From: Planctomycetota bacterium
Lineage (GTDB): Bacteria > Planctomycetota > UBA1135
Assembly: GCA_008501825.1 (NCBI GenBank)
Contig: QQUA01000010.1
Coordinates: 60,871 to 124,870, forward strand
Direction: 5' to 3'
Length of the DNA: 64,000 nt
Shown here: piece by piece, positions 16,626 through 26,431 of the stretch
Position numbering within the stretch: the stretch's first letter is position 1
How the letters are laid out: every line of letters begins with the position of its first letter
Position numbers and translations under genes: made by a program
Notes under the pieces: model-generated
Databases searched by the model: none
What the model was told of the DNA's origin: nothing
Seen by the model: only the letters and a program-made list of their open reading frames with translations

Positions 16626-18119
16626 TTACGGATTTTGGCTGGCAATATCCATGAAGCGAATGAAGGGACGGGATTGATTGGCGACTTTTCGGTCGAAAAC
16701 CACGGCCATGTAGTATTCCGGATCTGCTTCCCATATGGAGTATGCTGGGCGGTCGGCATGATCTGAGATCCCCTTTGCGTTATCGATAGGAAAGCATTTA
16801 AATTCGTCCCAGCACCGAATGTGCTCTGGTGAACTGGCCTCGTCATGGAAAAGCACTGCTTCGAAGGTTGAGTCGGGAAGAGGGCCGTTCTTGGCGAATA
16901 TCGGCCGCGCATGGTCTACATTTTCTAGATTCCCTAGAGGGTAATTCCGATCGAATTGAATCTGACCGGTGGAGGTCAAATGAAACTCGACCCAATCAAT
17001 CATGGGATCATCCAATCCGTCAGTTTGGTCGTCATCAAAAGTAGACCAGGCAATGCTCATGTTGTGGCTTGAATCCTTGGTCTTTCCGAAAACCGGTCTG
17101 CGATGATGCCAGTTTGGGTGAGAGGTTGCGGTGGTCAAGATTTCCATATCCTCTTCTTCAAGGTGACCATTGGGATGGTAGGAGAAACTCCAAATTACAA
17201 TCCTTCCTGCATTGGTGGGGGAATCCTCCCACTCGCCGTATGCGAGCACCAGGAAGCCATTCTTGTCTTCAATGAGCCGGGGCGCAATGCGTTTGGACAG
17301 GTTGTATGTAGGATTATGATGAGATCTAATACCGGAGATCATCCATTCATTCGGCGACGGAGCTTCGCCGTCGGTGACCAGGGGGGCTCCGGTAATATCC
17401 GTATCGTAGTTAACGTATATTCCGTAGAGGTTGTATTCATAAGCTGGCCCCGGTTGATTCAAGAATGTTATAGCTACGCCGTTCTGATCCGGAAGTAGAC
17501 CTGGGCTGAATTGGCAAAGGCCGAGGTTGATGCCCGAAGCTCCAGCGTCAAACCAGTGGCCTGGAAATCCTTCCTGCGTGGAAACTACGTGCCCCAGGCC
17601 GGGATTAGAGGCGAAATGGAAAGTTGCCTCGTTGAATGAAGCGTCTCCGCGATTGAGAATTTCCACTGCAATGGTTTCGATTCTTGTCAACCGATCTCCA
17701 TAGGTTTGGGTCCTTGGGTAGGCGATGATGAAATTTGTTCCAACGGAAGTGACGTGAGGCTTTTCACATTCCATTAATTTTCCTGCAACGCCCTTCTCTG
17801 GATCACCAATCAGGTGAGCCATTGGTGGGATCTTCCAGAAGCGACGATTTCCATCCATTTTGGTTGGAATGAAAACGGCACTGCTCTGGACTGTTTTCCA
17901 GGATTGAGATCCTGCGTGGGTTATTTCGTCCCAGACAACGAGTGCGTCTCCTATATCGTTATAAGCAACAATGACGTGGTCTGCGTTCTCTGAGTTTGGG
18001 TCAACTATCGGAAGTTCCGTCGGCAAATCCTGGACTGAAACCAAAGTTGGATCTTGGGCCAGGGTTAGCCTCGAAGAAAAGAGCGTCGGCAAAACAAGAA
18101 TTAGCGGGAGCCAAGTCAT
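16626..18119 (-). CDS. Secreted hypothetical protein
   Basis: I do not recognise the family. 497 residues with a signal peptide (MTWLPLILVLPTLFSSRLTLA, cleavage near AQ). The remainder is beta-rich with repeating short segments of the type IVAYNDIGDALVVWDE, FIIAYPRTQTYG, FLVLAYGEWED and MSIAWSTFDDD, suggesting a beta-propeller in which each blade has an A-Y/W core. No catalytic motif is seen. It is 98 bases upstream of the FG-GAP gene on the same strand and may be co-transcribed with it. Its own 5' region contains a hairpin at 18174-18200. Confidence 0.75.
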   Translation of the reverse strand: MTWLPLILVLPTLFSSRLTLAQDPTLVSVQDLPTELPIVDPNSENADHVIVAYNDIGDALVVWDEITHAGSQSWKTVQSSAVFIPTKMDGNRRFWKIPPMAHLIGDPEKGVAGKLMECEKPHVTSVGTNFIIAYPRTQTYGDRLTRIETIAVEILNRGDASFNEATFHFASNPGLGHVVSTQEGFPGHWFDAGASGINLGLCQFSPGLLPDQNGVAITFLNQPGPAYEYNLYGIYVNYDTDITGAPLVTDGEAPSPNEWMISGIRSHHNPTYNLSKRIAPRLIEDKNGFLVLAYGEWEDSPTNAGRIVIWSFSYHPNGHLEEEDMEILTTATSHPNWHHRRPVFGKTKDSSHNMSIAWSTFDDDQTDGLDDPMIDWVEFHLTSTGQIQFDRNYPLGNLENVDHARPIFAKNGPLPDSTFEAVLFHDEASSPEHIRCWDEFKCFPIDNAKGISDHADRPAYSIWEADPEYYMAVVFDRKVANQSRPFIRFMDIASQNP

Positions 18120-18173
18120 CTTCTCGGTTATGTTTCATTTATGGAATGAATTGAGAGGCATGGCTTTGTTCGG

Positions 18174-18200
18174 ATTCCTCTCAAAAAATCCGAGAGGAAT
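18174..18200. repeat. 9-bp inverted repeat upstream of the secreted hypothetical gene
   Basis: ATTCCTCTC at 18174-18182 and GAGAGGAAT at 18192-18200 are perfectly complementary around a 9-base A-rich loop. It lies about 55 bases upstream of the minus-strand start at 18119, so it could be a 5' UTR hairpin or an operator. Confidence 0.35.
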
Positions 18201-18639
18201 GCCCAAATTGGTGATTCCTGCATGGTTGAATCTGGCAATCAGCCACCCTCGAAGGAATCTGCGACCGATCCTGGATGGGAAAGGCCTTCTTCCTTCCTGA
18301 GTTGCGAGGCTGAGGCCGTCTTGGTCAAAAATTTTTCCCCTTTTCTTAAGTGGGGCACCCTTCGGTTTTTTGCCCTCGGAATAGAATCAAGGAAATAGAT
18401 TGTTGATTCATCCCCTGCTCAAAGGAAAACAAAGGTTGCGCCTTGGAAAAACAGGTGCGCGGGCCTGTTGCGGCGGTCAAAACTACAGAAGGAAAATAGG
18501 TCGCCTAGCTGCAGATGAAAAGCCTGGGGGGGCGTTCGGAATACTGCGGAGGCTTGTCGTCATTTGGGAACCGGGACCTTGCGCCTTTAAGATGACGTGA
18601 CGATTTCAAACTTCGTGGACGTGTTAGTCCAAGCGCCTA

Positions 18640-18762
18640 ATGGATGGAACCATGGCGGAAGTTTCCATTCAAACTCCGATGTTCAACGAGGATGACGTTT
18701 TGGAGGTTCGTTATCAGACCGACCAGGGAGAAATCGCTTCCGAGTTCTATCTGGGCGGTTGA
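18640..18762 (+). CDS. Possible small protein (40 residues)
   Basis: Short open frame with two in-frame ATGs (18640, 18652). It encodes an acidic peptide beginning MAEVSIQTPMFNEDD after the second ATG and ending SEFYLGG. Amino-acid usage looks protein-like, but the first ATG has no ribosome-binding site; GGATGGA lies just upstream of the second. No family recognised. It points towards, and is not co-oriented with, the minus-strand sigma factor gene. Confidence 0.3.
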   Translation: MDGTMAEVSIQTPMFNEDDVLEVRYQTDQGEIASEFYLGG

Positions 18763-18807
18763 TTGAACCCAAGGGAGCAGCAACATCTGAGAATGGAAAT
18801 CGAAAAA

Positions 18808-19518
18808 CTACGGCTCGTACAGAAGCTGTTTTAACTTCTCTCTGGCACGCTCCACCACTTTTCGGGCGGCTTCCGTCTTAAGATCAACTTCTTCGGCGAT
18901 CTCCGAAATAGATTTGCCGGCAAAGGCAAGCCGAAGAAGTTGCTGCTCCCTGGGGCGCAGTCGATAGATCGCTGCGTTCAAGCGAGCCAGAGTTTCGGCA
19001 TTGGAAACTTCGGAATCGGGGCTTGCTGCAGGGCTCTCCGGTTCCCAATGTTGCTCGTTCGGGAAAACTCTTTGATCTTCCCTGCGCTTTTGAGCCTTGG
19101 TGCCGCGAACCTTATTGGCGAGCTTCTGGCGGAATTTGGTCGATAGTAAACTCAGAAATGCGGCTCGATTGTAGAACTCAAGGTCGCTCAGTTGCATGCA
19201 CAAATCGCCAAGAATGGAATCGACCACGTCCGCGGTTTCCAATTGGCGTCGCAAATTGGGCGGAACCTTTCCGCGAGTTAGCCGCAGAACGTCTTTCCAA
19301 AAGAAGCCGATAAATTCTCCGGCGAGTTTTTGATCTTCTTTGGCCATTCTAAAGACTTCGGCCAATACCGCATCGCGGACCGAGGTCTTCTTCGCCATCC
19401 TGTTGACGATTCGTTTCTGGATGGAGGGCTGTTGGACGAAGGCAGCGCTTGCCGGGCCGAGATGATCCTTGCAGAACATCCGCACGCTGTCAGAATCGAA
19501 TTCGAGGCTTTCATTCAT
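18808..19518 (-). CDS. ECF-type RNA polymerase sigma factor (kinase-associated type)
   Basis: 236-residue sigma-70 family protein of the extracytoplasmic-function class. Sigma region 2 is at about residues 85-150 (ETADVVDSILGDLCMQL pattern) and region 4 at 180-235, with the helix-turn-helix LRPREQQLLRLAFAGKSISEIA followed by EAARKVVERAREKLKQLL. The N-terminal extension of about 50 residues is unusual. It is divergent from a Ser/Thr kinase gene, the starts being 42 bases apart. Planctomycete ECF factors of this kind often neighbour Ser/Thr kinases, and phosphorylation-dependent control is the expected link. No Shine-Dalgarno sequence precedes the ATG. Confidence 0.87.
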   Translation of the reverse strand: MNESLEFDSDSVRMFCKDHLGPASAAFVQQPSIQKRIVNRMAKKTSVRDAVLAEVFRMAKEDQKLAGEFIGFFWKDVLRLTRGKVPPNLRRQLETADVVDSILGDLCMQLSDLEFYNRAAFLSLLSTKFRQKLANKVRGTKAQKRREDQRVFPNEQHWEPESPAASPDSEVSNAETLARLNAAIYRLRPREQQLLRLAFAGKSISEIAEEVDLKTEAARKVVERAREKLKQLLYEP

Positions 19519-19560
19519 CGGAAGGAGCCGGTATTGAGGCCAGCTAAAACGAAACCTTGA

Positions 19561-22500
19561 GTGAGCGAGGGCGACAACGTGGTCGATAGAAAGAAGCGGA
19601 GGGGAGAGGGGGAAGCACGGCGGGACGCGGAGCGGGCGTTGAATCAGTATCTCGATATGCTACTCGATTGCGAAACGCCTCCTAACAGGGAGGAGTTCCT
19701 GTTAAAGCACCCTCCGGAGGTACAAAATCAGCTTCGAGAGCTTTTGGACCAAGCGGTTTCTCTGCTGACCTCGGGAGGAGCGGCGCCGGCCAGCGAGGGA
19801 GAGATCTATGGAGCGTACCGACTCATTCGGGAGATCGGAGCCGGCGGCATGGGGGCGGTTTGGGAAGCGGAAGAAGTGTCTATCGGTCGTCGGGTGGCGC
19901 TCAAATTCCTGTCGCCCCACATCGTTCATTCGGAAGAAGCCCTGCGGCGATTTCGGAACGAAGCCAGGATTACGGCCCGGTTGGAGCACCCGGCCATCGT
20001 GACCGTCTTCGCCGTCGACGTGGAGGCGAAGAGGCCATTTATCGCTCAGGAGCTGGTCGAAAATGGACGCAACTGGGCGGACTACTTGGAGACTTTGGAG
20101 GGGCGTCGGGAACTTCCCGTAGATTTCTTTCATCAAGTTGTGCAAAAGCTCTTTCCCGTTGTTGAAGCCTTGGCCAAAGTGCACCAAGCCGGCGTGATTC
20201 ATCGGGATATCAAACCGAATAACCTTCTTTGGACTCCGGATAATCGATTGATGGTTGCGGATTTCGGTCTCGCTTATTGGGATGAAGCAAAGCGAAAGCC
20301 GGCTACCGAAGTATTGGCCGGTACGCCAGACTATGTGAGCCCGGAGCAGATTTCCAGGTCGGGCCGGGAGCTCGATGCTCGATCGGACATCTTTAGTTTT
20401 GGAGCGACGCTTTACGAGACGTTGACCTTGACTAGGCCATTCGGAAGGGGAACTCGGGATCAAATCCTTCGTCGGGTAGCCCGCGAAGACCCAGCGGAAC
20501 CGCGTAAGATCCAGCCTCGGGTGCCCCGGGACCTGGCCGTGATTTGCATGAAGTGCTTGGAAAAGATCCCACAACGGCGCTATCCAACCATGGGTGAATT
20601 GGCTGGTGATTTGCGTCGTTTTTTGAATCACGAGCCAATCCGCGCAAGGCCGGCAGGGCCGGTTTACAAGGCCACCAAGTGGATGAAGCGGAGGCCCGCT
20701 GCCGCCTTATTTCTGATCGCGTTACCTCTACTTTCAGGTCTCTTGACTTGGAATTTGAGTCAATGGGATGAAGTGGCGAAGCAAAGGCAAGCCGATCGGT
20801 TCGCGCAAGCGGACAGGCATCTTGTCCAGGGTTATTTAGACTTGAATAGATCAGATTTGGAATATACAAAATCAGCTCTCGCTGAGTTTAACCGGGCCAT
20901 GGAAATCTTGCCAAGCTTGGAAGGGGTGATGGGAGTTGCTCAGGCGCTGTATCGCCTTGAAGGGGCGGAATCGGCACACCATTTCTTGAAATCGCAAGCT
21001 ACTTTGGAGGAACAGTATCCAGATTTTCAACGAATCCGTGTTAGCGTGCTAAGGGTTTTGGGGGAAAAGGAGGCAGCCGAAGACCTTCTTATCTCATTAC
21101 CGACTCCCTCCAGCTCAGTGGGTTGGTTTTTGGAAGGATCGCGATTAGTTACGGAAGGTAAATTGATGGAAAGTGAGCGCGGAAAAGTTGCTCACCGCTT
21201 GGCTTTGGGTGCCTTCCATAAAGCATGTCTTGCTTCAGAGGCTCCTCGGCCGCTCTATTACTTCCACGCTGCCACAACCATGGTTCACCTGAGGGAGCCG
21301 ACTGAGATCGCCGAGGCCATCGTGGCTGGCCTCCGTACTCATTGGCCTGATCAGTGGTTTTCGGAAGAGCATGTTGGTTTTGCCTTGTTGGGAAGTGGGC
21401 AGCTTCAAGAGGCTGAACAGGCTTTCCGGAATGCGATTAAAGCCGCACCGGAACGCCCCTGGCCGTGGGTAAGCCTAGGTGCTGTTCTGAATAATCTTGG
21501 TCGACATCAAGAGGCGATCCAAGCCTACCAGCAAGCCATAAAAATCAATCCAAATATCGCGGAAAGCTATAGCAACATGGGGACAGCATTTCTGGATTGG
21601 GGCAAGCCCGAGGAGGCGCTTTTCGGGTATCGAAAGGCGTTGGAAATCGAACCAAAATATGCTCGAGCATACCACGGGCTTGGATTTGCATTGGCAAAGG
21701 TGGACTGTCATGAAGAAGCCATTGATGCATATCTTGCTGCAATTCAACTCAAGCGAGAAAATGCCCTGGCTCACTCTCATTTAGGAGTTTCCTTAACTAG
21801 ACTCCAACGATTTCCAGAGGCGATTCAAGCCTTTCATACTGCGATGCGACTAGACTTTCGATTATCGGAGGCTTATGTGAATTTGGGGAAAGTTTTTATC
21901 CAAATCCATGAATACGATGAGGCAATCGCTATCCTGAGGTGGGGTATTCAAGTGGACCCTCTCAATGTGAGTGCATATATAAATTTGGCCGAGGCGCTTA
22001 ATCTTGTCGGCAGCTTCGAAGAGGCGATCAAGATTTGTCGTAAGGCGATTGAATTGGATTCAAATCGTGCGCCGGTATACGATATTCTTGGGAATGCGTT
22101 CGATGAGCTGGGGAACACCGATCAAGCGATTGAAGCTTATCGGAAAGCCATTGAAGTGGATCCCGAATACGCTTCTTCATATTTCAATTTAGGCGTGACT
22201 TACTCAAGGCTGGGGTGGCATGAAACCGCGATCGAGTATTACCGAAAATCCATTGCTCATGGAGGGCTCGTTGCCAAATCGATTACAGGCATTGGGGTCG
22301 TATTATTGAATTTGAACAGGGTCGATGAGGCATGCGAAGCTTTTCGTCAAGCCATCTACATCGACGCCAGTTTGAGTGAAGCTCACTTCCATTTGGGGGC
22401 TGCATTATGGGAGCTTGGTGATACGATCGCAGCCCTTGGGGCATATGAGGAAGCTGTTCTGGTTGATCCAAACAATGCAGAAGCGTACTATGTTTTGAGC

Positions 22501-23256
22501 CTTGCAGCAGCGGAACTGAATCTCAAAAAGAAGGCCTTTTCTGCCTGCCTCCGGGCGATCGATCTCAATCCGAAAGAGATTCGCTACCAGTTGAACTATG
22601 GGATTTTTCTCTACAATTATCATGAATATGAGCAGGCCCTCACTTGCTTAGAACGAGCTCAGGGAATCAAAGACATTGAACCCAATCACGCTGCACTAAT
22701 GGAACAAATTATCAACCTGTGTAACGAAGGAATTTTGCTTAAGCGTCATATTCAAGCTTCAGCAGCCTCGCCCGATTCCGTCGTCAAGTATGAAGAAGCA
22801 TTCCAATTAGCCTTGGCTGCCGACCAAATGAAAATCCCGAACGAAGAAGTAACTGCCCTTTGGAATCGAGGGCAAGCATTGGCCGTGGAGGCTGGAGTGG
22901 AACTCGACTCCATTCCTGGTGTCTGGGATAACGCTTCAGCCGTGGAGCTCAACAATGCGGCTTGGGGTTTTGTCGACCCGGAGAAGCCTTCCATTGAGAC
23001 CGGAGTTAAACGCGGCTTGGCTTACGCTCAGGCTGCGGTAGCCAAACAGCCTGACGAACCTATGTACCGAGATACGCTTGCGTGGGCTCTCGTTGCCAGC
23101 GGTTACCCGGAGGTTGCCCTGCGGGAATCGAAGAAAGCCTTGGAGCTTGCTGCCGAAGAAAATAAAGGCAAATTCCAGGAATACCTGGAACAATTGACGA
23201 AGAGAATCCGAGAGCAAGAAGTGGAGGAGGAGCCAAATTCAACTGAAGATGAGTGA
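19561..23256 (+). CDS. Ser/Thr protein kinase with membrane segment and extended TPR domain
   Basis: 1231-residue transmembrane Hanks-type kinase. The N-terminal 80 residues contain a planctomycete pre-kinase helical region. Kinase domain about 85-350: Gly loop GAGGMGAVWEAE (from 93), VALK Lys115, catalytic HRDIKPNN with Asp216, DFG at 234-236, and APE-like SPEQ. All catalytic residues are present. A membrane segment lies near 378-395 (ALFLIALPLLSGLLTWNL). About residues 620-1030 hold a long tetratricopeptide array, many units with typical W-LG-Y-A-P spacing (for example AIQAYQQAIKINPNIAESYSNMG). The start is GTG at 19561, without a visible ribosome-binding site. Paired with the divergent ECF sigma factor, it probably phosphorylates that or another regulator; the TPR array likely senses or scaffolds. 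Confidence 0.93.
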   Translation: MSEGDNVVDRKKRRGEGEARRDAERALNQYLDMLLDCETPPNREEFLLKHPPEVQNQLRELLDQAVSLLTSGGAAPASEGEIYGAYRLIREIGAGGMGAVWEAEEVSIGRRVALKFLSPHIVHSEEALRRFRNEARITARLEHPAIVTVFAVDVEAKRPFIAQELVENGRNWADYLETLEGRRELPVDFFHQVVQKLFPVVEALAKVHQAGVIHRDIKPNNLLWTPDNRLMVADFGLAYWDEAKRKPATEVLAGTPDYVSPEQISRSGRELDARSDIFSFGATLYETLTLTRPFGRGTRDQILRRVAREDPAEPRKIQPRVPRDLAVICMKCLEKIPQRRYPTMGELAGDLRRFLNHEPIRARPAGPVYKATKWMKRRPAAALFLIALPLLSGLLTWNLSQWDEVAKQRQADRFAQADRHLVQGYLDLNRSDLEYTKSALAEFNRAMEILPSLEGVMGVAQALYRLEGAESAHHFLKSQATLEEQYPDFQRIRVSVLRVLGEKEAAEDLLISLPTPSSSVGWFLEGSRLVTEGKLMESERGKVAHRLALGAFHKACLASEAPRPLYYFHAATTMVHLREPTEIAEAIVAGLRTHWPDQWFSEEHVGFALLGSGQLQEAEQAFRNAIKAAPERPWPWVSLGAVLNNLGRHQEAIQAYQQAIKINPNIAESYSNMGTAFLDWGKPEEALFGYRKALEIEPKYARAYHGLGFALAKVDCHEEAIDAYLAAIQLKRENALAHSHLGVSLTRLQRFPEAIQAFHTAMRLDFRLSEAYVNLGKVFIQIHEYDEAIAILRWGIQVDPLNVSAYINLAEALNLVGSFEEAIKICRKAIELDSNRAPVYDILGNAFDELGNTDQAIEAYRKAIEVDPEYASSYFNLGVTYSRLGWHETAIEYYRKSIAHGGLVAKSITGIGVVLLNLNRVDEACEAFRQAIYIDASLSEAHFHLGAALWELGDTIAALGAYEEAVLVDPNNAEAYYVLSLAAAELNLKKKAFSACLRAIDLNPKEIRYQLNYGIFLYNYHEYEQALTCLERAQGIKDIEPNHAALMEQIINLCNEGILLKRHIQASAASPDSVVKYEEAFQLALAADQMKIPNEEVTALWNRGQALAVEAGVELDSIPGVWDNASAVELNNAAWGFVDPEKPSIETGVKRGLAYAQAAVAKQPDEPMYRDTLAWALVASGYPEVALRESKKALELAAEENKGKFQEYLEQLTKRIREQEVEEEPNSTEDE

Positions 23257-23276
23257 TATTGCCTAGAGGAGTGTAT

Positions 23277-23306
23277 GGATCGAATTTGCCTCCATGGCAG
23301 CGATCC
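23277..23306. terminator. Possible bidirectional terminator between convergent genes
   Basis: GGATCG at 23277-23282 pairs with CGATCC at 23301-23306, with an inner TGCC/GGCA stem around a 5-base loop. It lies just after the kinase stop codon and touches the end of the convergent phosphoesterase gene. No U-run, so low confidence. Confidence 0.3.
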
Positions 23307-24350
23307 TTAGTTGAGAGAACGTAATCTTTGAATTCGACGAGAGCGAATCCTCGGCGCGATTTCTTCTCCATGGATTAGGTTTGGGTTCAGATCTGCGCCA
23401 AGTTCTGCCGGAGAGGGTCCGACCCAAGCGCTTTCTCTTCCCTCAATGGAAAGGAGGCCGGAATTGAGGTCAAAAGCGAGCCCGGCGAAAACCGGATCTC
23501 GATACGGGCTCGTATAACTGATCCAAGGATGTGCCGCATGTATTTCAGTGGAATAACTTTCATGTTTATGCTTGCCGCCAACCCATTGATAGGAGGCTGA
23601 ATTTACATGGAAATAATGAATCCCATCTACACGCTGAAGTAAATCGATATGGCTATGTCCGTTGACACAAATCGCGATCTTCTCTGCGTATTTGCATAGG
23701 AGTGCGTGTATTTCTTGGGCATTATCAATGGCTAGATGCCCGTGGAGAGCCTGATGAGAGAAGATGATGAATGGGCCGCCGAAGGTTTGAAGCTGATCTT
23801 CCAGCCACGCGACTTGTTCCTTCCCCACGTAGGAAGGATAGCCGCCTTTGTGAGTGGGAGATCCTTTGTCGTTGCCATCCAAGACTAGAAGCCGGATCCC
23901 GCCAACACCATGAGAGTAATAACGCCCAGGCATTCCCCAATAATCAATGCACTGCTTTTTGGTGTGGCCAGAATCCAAGTCGTGGTTTCCAATGACGTGC
24001 AGTCCCTTTGCCTTATTAAATTTGTCTATGACCGCCTTGTTTTTCGAGCTTGGATAGGCAAAGTCGCCAAGCTGGATCACGCGGTCTACTTTGGTCGACG
24101 CCGCCCATTCTAAAAATGAGTCCATCCTGGCTTCGCCATCATGCATCACGTCTTGGTGTAGGTCCGCGATCATGCCGATTCGCACAGTGGCGTTGAAGCC
24201 ATCACCCAGCGCTCTGACAGTCCCCGATAGCGCCGCTGCCGTAGCGAAAGAACTCCCGAGTCGAAGGAAAGTTCTGCGCGTCAGAGGGCGTCCTAGTTCT
24301 GACGAGAGCACATAAGGGTTGGAAGACGTGGCTTTTCGTGCATCAGTCAT
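23307..24350 (-). CDS. Tat-exported calcineurin-like metallophosphoesterase
   Basis: 347 residues. The N-terminus has a twin-arginine signal (LTRRTFLRLGSSFATAAALSG, residues 23-43), predicting export of the folded metalloenzyme. The five metallophosphoesterase blocks are all present: D63-x-H65 (ADLHQD), GDFAYP with Asp96, GNHD at 121-124, SHQALHG, and GHSH near 232. The dimetal centre therefore looks intact. Substrate unknown; family members hydrolyse phosphomono- or diesters, and the plan resembles phosphodiesterases of the GpdQ/CpdA type. Convergent with the kinase gene. The ATG at 24350 is the only start that retains the Tat motif with a normal N-region. Confidence 0.9.
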   Translation of the reverse strand: MTDARKATSSNPYVLSSELGRPLTRRTFLRLGSSFATAAALSGTVRALGDGFNATVRIGMIADLHQDVMHDGEARMDSFLEWAASTKVDRVIQLGDFAYPSSKNKAVIDKFNKAKGLHVIGNHDLDSGHTKKQCIDYWGMPGRYYSHGVGGIRLLVLDGNDKGSPTHKGGYPSYVGKEQVAWLEDQLQTFGGPFIIFSHQALHGHLAIDNAQEIHALLCKYAEKIAICVNGHSHIDLLQRVDGIHYFHVNSASYQWVGGKHKHESYSTEIHAAHPWISYTSPYRDPVFAGLAFDLNSGLLSIEGRESAWVGPSPAELGADLNPNLIHGEEIAPRIRSRRIQRLRSLN

Positions 24351-24563
24351 GGTCAGGGCCGGCGAGCGGTTCGGGGCAGGAATGGCATCTCAGGATGATG
24401 GCTTGAGCGCTGGAGTTTACCGGCGAACCGCCATTCTAGGAATTTTTCAATATTGATGACCGATCTGTTCCCATGATTCGTTTACAAAGCTAGGCGGGAT
24501 TCCAGATGCTTCTGTAAGTGAAGCCCAGCCAAAGTCCCTGTTTTTCGAAGATAAGGAGGACCG

Positions 24564-26222
24564 ATGCAAGATTGTCGAAAGCTGCTTTGTTACTTGGCGT
24601 CTATCCCTTTGGGAGTCGCCATTTCTCCAACCATCCAAGCCCAAGTGGTTGGCGGTGAGTGGAAAACGGTGCTCCAAATAGACGCAGGCTTCTCCATAGA
24701 TGGAATTGGAGCAAGCCCCGAGTCTCTGGTTTCCATGGGAGATATAAATGGAGATGGATTCGCTGACATTGCCGTTGGTATTCGCGCTGTTTTCTCTCCA
24801 AGGGGGAAAGTGCATTTCGTTTCTGGCTTGGATGGATCGGAAATCTTGCCATTTCTTGAACCAGGTGGAACCAAATTCGGGGTTTCGTTGGATGCCGAAG
24901 ATTTCAACCAAGATGGAATCTTGGATTTACTAGTAGGAGATCCGGGGGCAAAAAAGGTATTCATTTTTTCGGGACTTGACAGAAGCCAGCTCTACGAAGT
25001 CTCGGATACTCAGAACTCCAGTTTTGGAAGTTCCGTTTCCGTTGTCGGAGATCAGAATACCGATCAAGTGCCGGATTTTGTAGTAGGAGCTCCAGAATTC
25101 TGGCCTGGTGGAAGTGTTTTCGTCTATTCTGGCTCAGACGGAACACTTCTCTATCAAATCGATGCTCCAGGACTTTCCACTACGGCCAATTTTGGAGCTT
25201 CAGTCTCTGGCTTAAAGGACGTCGATGGTGACGGGGTGGATGAAATTTTGATCGGAGCTCCAGGCAGCAGCAACGGAGAAGTATATGTCTATAGTGGGTC
25301 GAATCAACAGCCTCTCCATTCTCCTGTTGTTGGAGGAGTTTTGAATCAGGAGTTTGGCGCCATGGTTGCCGAGTGCGGAGACATTGACGGCGATCAGGCG
25401 GGTGATTTCATCGTTGGGGCATATAAATCGGGACTCAATAGGATGAATTCTGTCGGGGCTGCATACATCTATTCAGGAGGCCGTGGGAATCTGTTGTTGC
25501 GAAAACTTGACGGTGAGGATGAAGTCAATCATTTCGGTTGGACAGTTGCCGCAGCCGGGGATTTGAACTAAGATGGAGTGCCGGATATAGCCATCGGGGC
25601 TCCCCGGGCGGATTTTGAGGGAATCTCTGAAGCCGGAAAGATCTATTTTTATTGCGGCGCCTCATTTCAGCTTCTTTACCAGACTGGAGGGAATCAAGTG
25701 GATGATCATGCTGGAAGCGCCGTAGCCTCCTTCGCTGACTATGAGGTGGACGGATTTCCGGAAGTTTTATCCAATCGCCAAGTCGGGGCATCGGGATTCG
25801 GAGAAATCCTGGCAATCGGGTTAGATCCGTTTCTAGTGCCGAGTGTAAACAGTCTTTCCACAAACTCGGGGGGAGCTGTGTATTTCGACATTGATTTTCC
25901 TAGTTCAGCGGGAGCCGATTTCTACCAAATATTGGCTTCCCTATCCGGAAAAGGCCCTACTAGCTTGAATGGCGTAGAAATTCCTCTGACGCCCGATAAT
26001 TTATACTTTCAGACTCTTGCCTTGCAATACCCGATCTACGGCGCCGGCTTCTTCGGAGTATTAAGTCAGCATGGTGATGCTGGAGCGTGGCTTGCTCCAG
26101 GTCCGGGAGATTTGCCAGCAAATCTAGTCGGCACCAACATTTACCTGGCTGCAGTATCGAAAGACCCTCTCGGAGGAGTAAAGGAAGTTTCGGCTGCCAG
26201 AATTTTGACAGTTGAGCCCTAA
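24564..26222 (+). pseudogene. Secreted FG-GAP protein interrupted by one in-frame stop (TAA at 25569)
   Basis: One continuous frame of 553 codons with a single internal TAA at 25569-25571. The signal peptide comes first (LLCYLASIPLGVAISPTIQA), then seven FG-GAP repeats: GDINGDGFADI, EDFNQDGILDL, GDQNTDQVPDF, KDVDGDGVDEI, GDIDGDQAGDF, GDLN-stop-DGVPDI and ADYEVDGFPEV. The stop falls exactly at the variable residue of the sixth calcium loop, where this protein uses Gln (CAA) in its second loop, so a single C-to-T change explains it. After the stop the same frame finishes the propeller and gives the shared C-terminal domain (LSGKGPTSLNGVEIPLTP). A strong AAGGAGG precedes the ATG. It is a paralog of the intact 14848-16527 gene. 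Without readthrough it would yield a 335-residue product lacking the last blades. Confidence 0.85.
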
Positions 26223-26366
26223 AGAGATGCTCTGCCAACTCGTTGGGAGCGAATCAACTTTCCGTTCCACTTCAAAGTGACACGAGATACTGCGCTTCCA
26301 AATTCAAAAAGCGATCCGTAATTCGGGGTCAACTTTGCTCCGGCGAAGTTGGCCTGTGTCCGGCTC

Positions 26367-26396
26367 TTGACAAACGGCATCCGTTGTGGCGAGATT
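26367..26396 (+). promoter_or_regulatory. Possible promoter with internal palindrome upstream of the VOC gene
   Basis: A TTGACA box at 26367-26372 is directly followed by AACGG-CAT-CCGTT (26373-26385), a perfect 5-bp-arm palindrome where an operator between -35 and -10 would sit. The -10 candidate GAGATT at 26391 is weak. Confidence 0.28.
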
Positions 26397-26431
26397 GACA
26401 GCCGGTCCTGAGCCCGCGAGAGAGCAAAGCC

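Larger units (their letters stand above)
18120..18807. other. Mostly non-coding stretch between secreted-protein gene and ECF sigma gene
   Basis: This 688-base stretch holds the 5' region of the minus-strand gene ending at 18119, a 9-bp hairpin, and one short plausible ORF (18640-18762). The frame at 18400-18600 has a composition unlike the neighbouring proteins and no ribosome-binding site. No tRNA or known RNA family was recognised. Confidence 0.5.

Noticed and set aside
21400..22600. Apparent DNA repeats in the kinase TPR region
   Set aside because: The similarity is at protein level (TPR units); the DNA copies are diverged and not a CRISPR or tandem DNA repeat.
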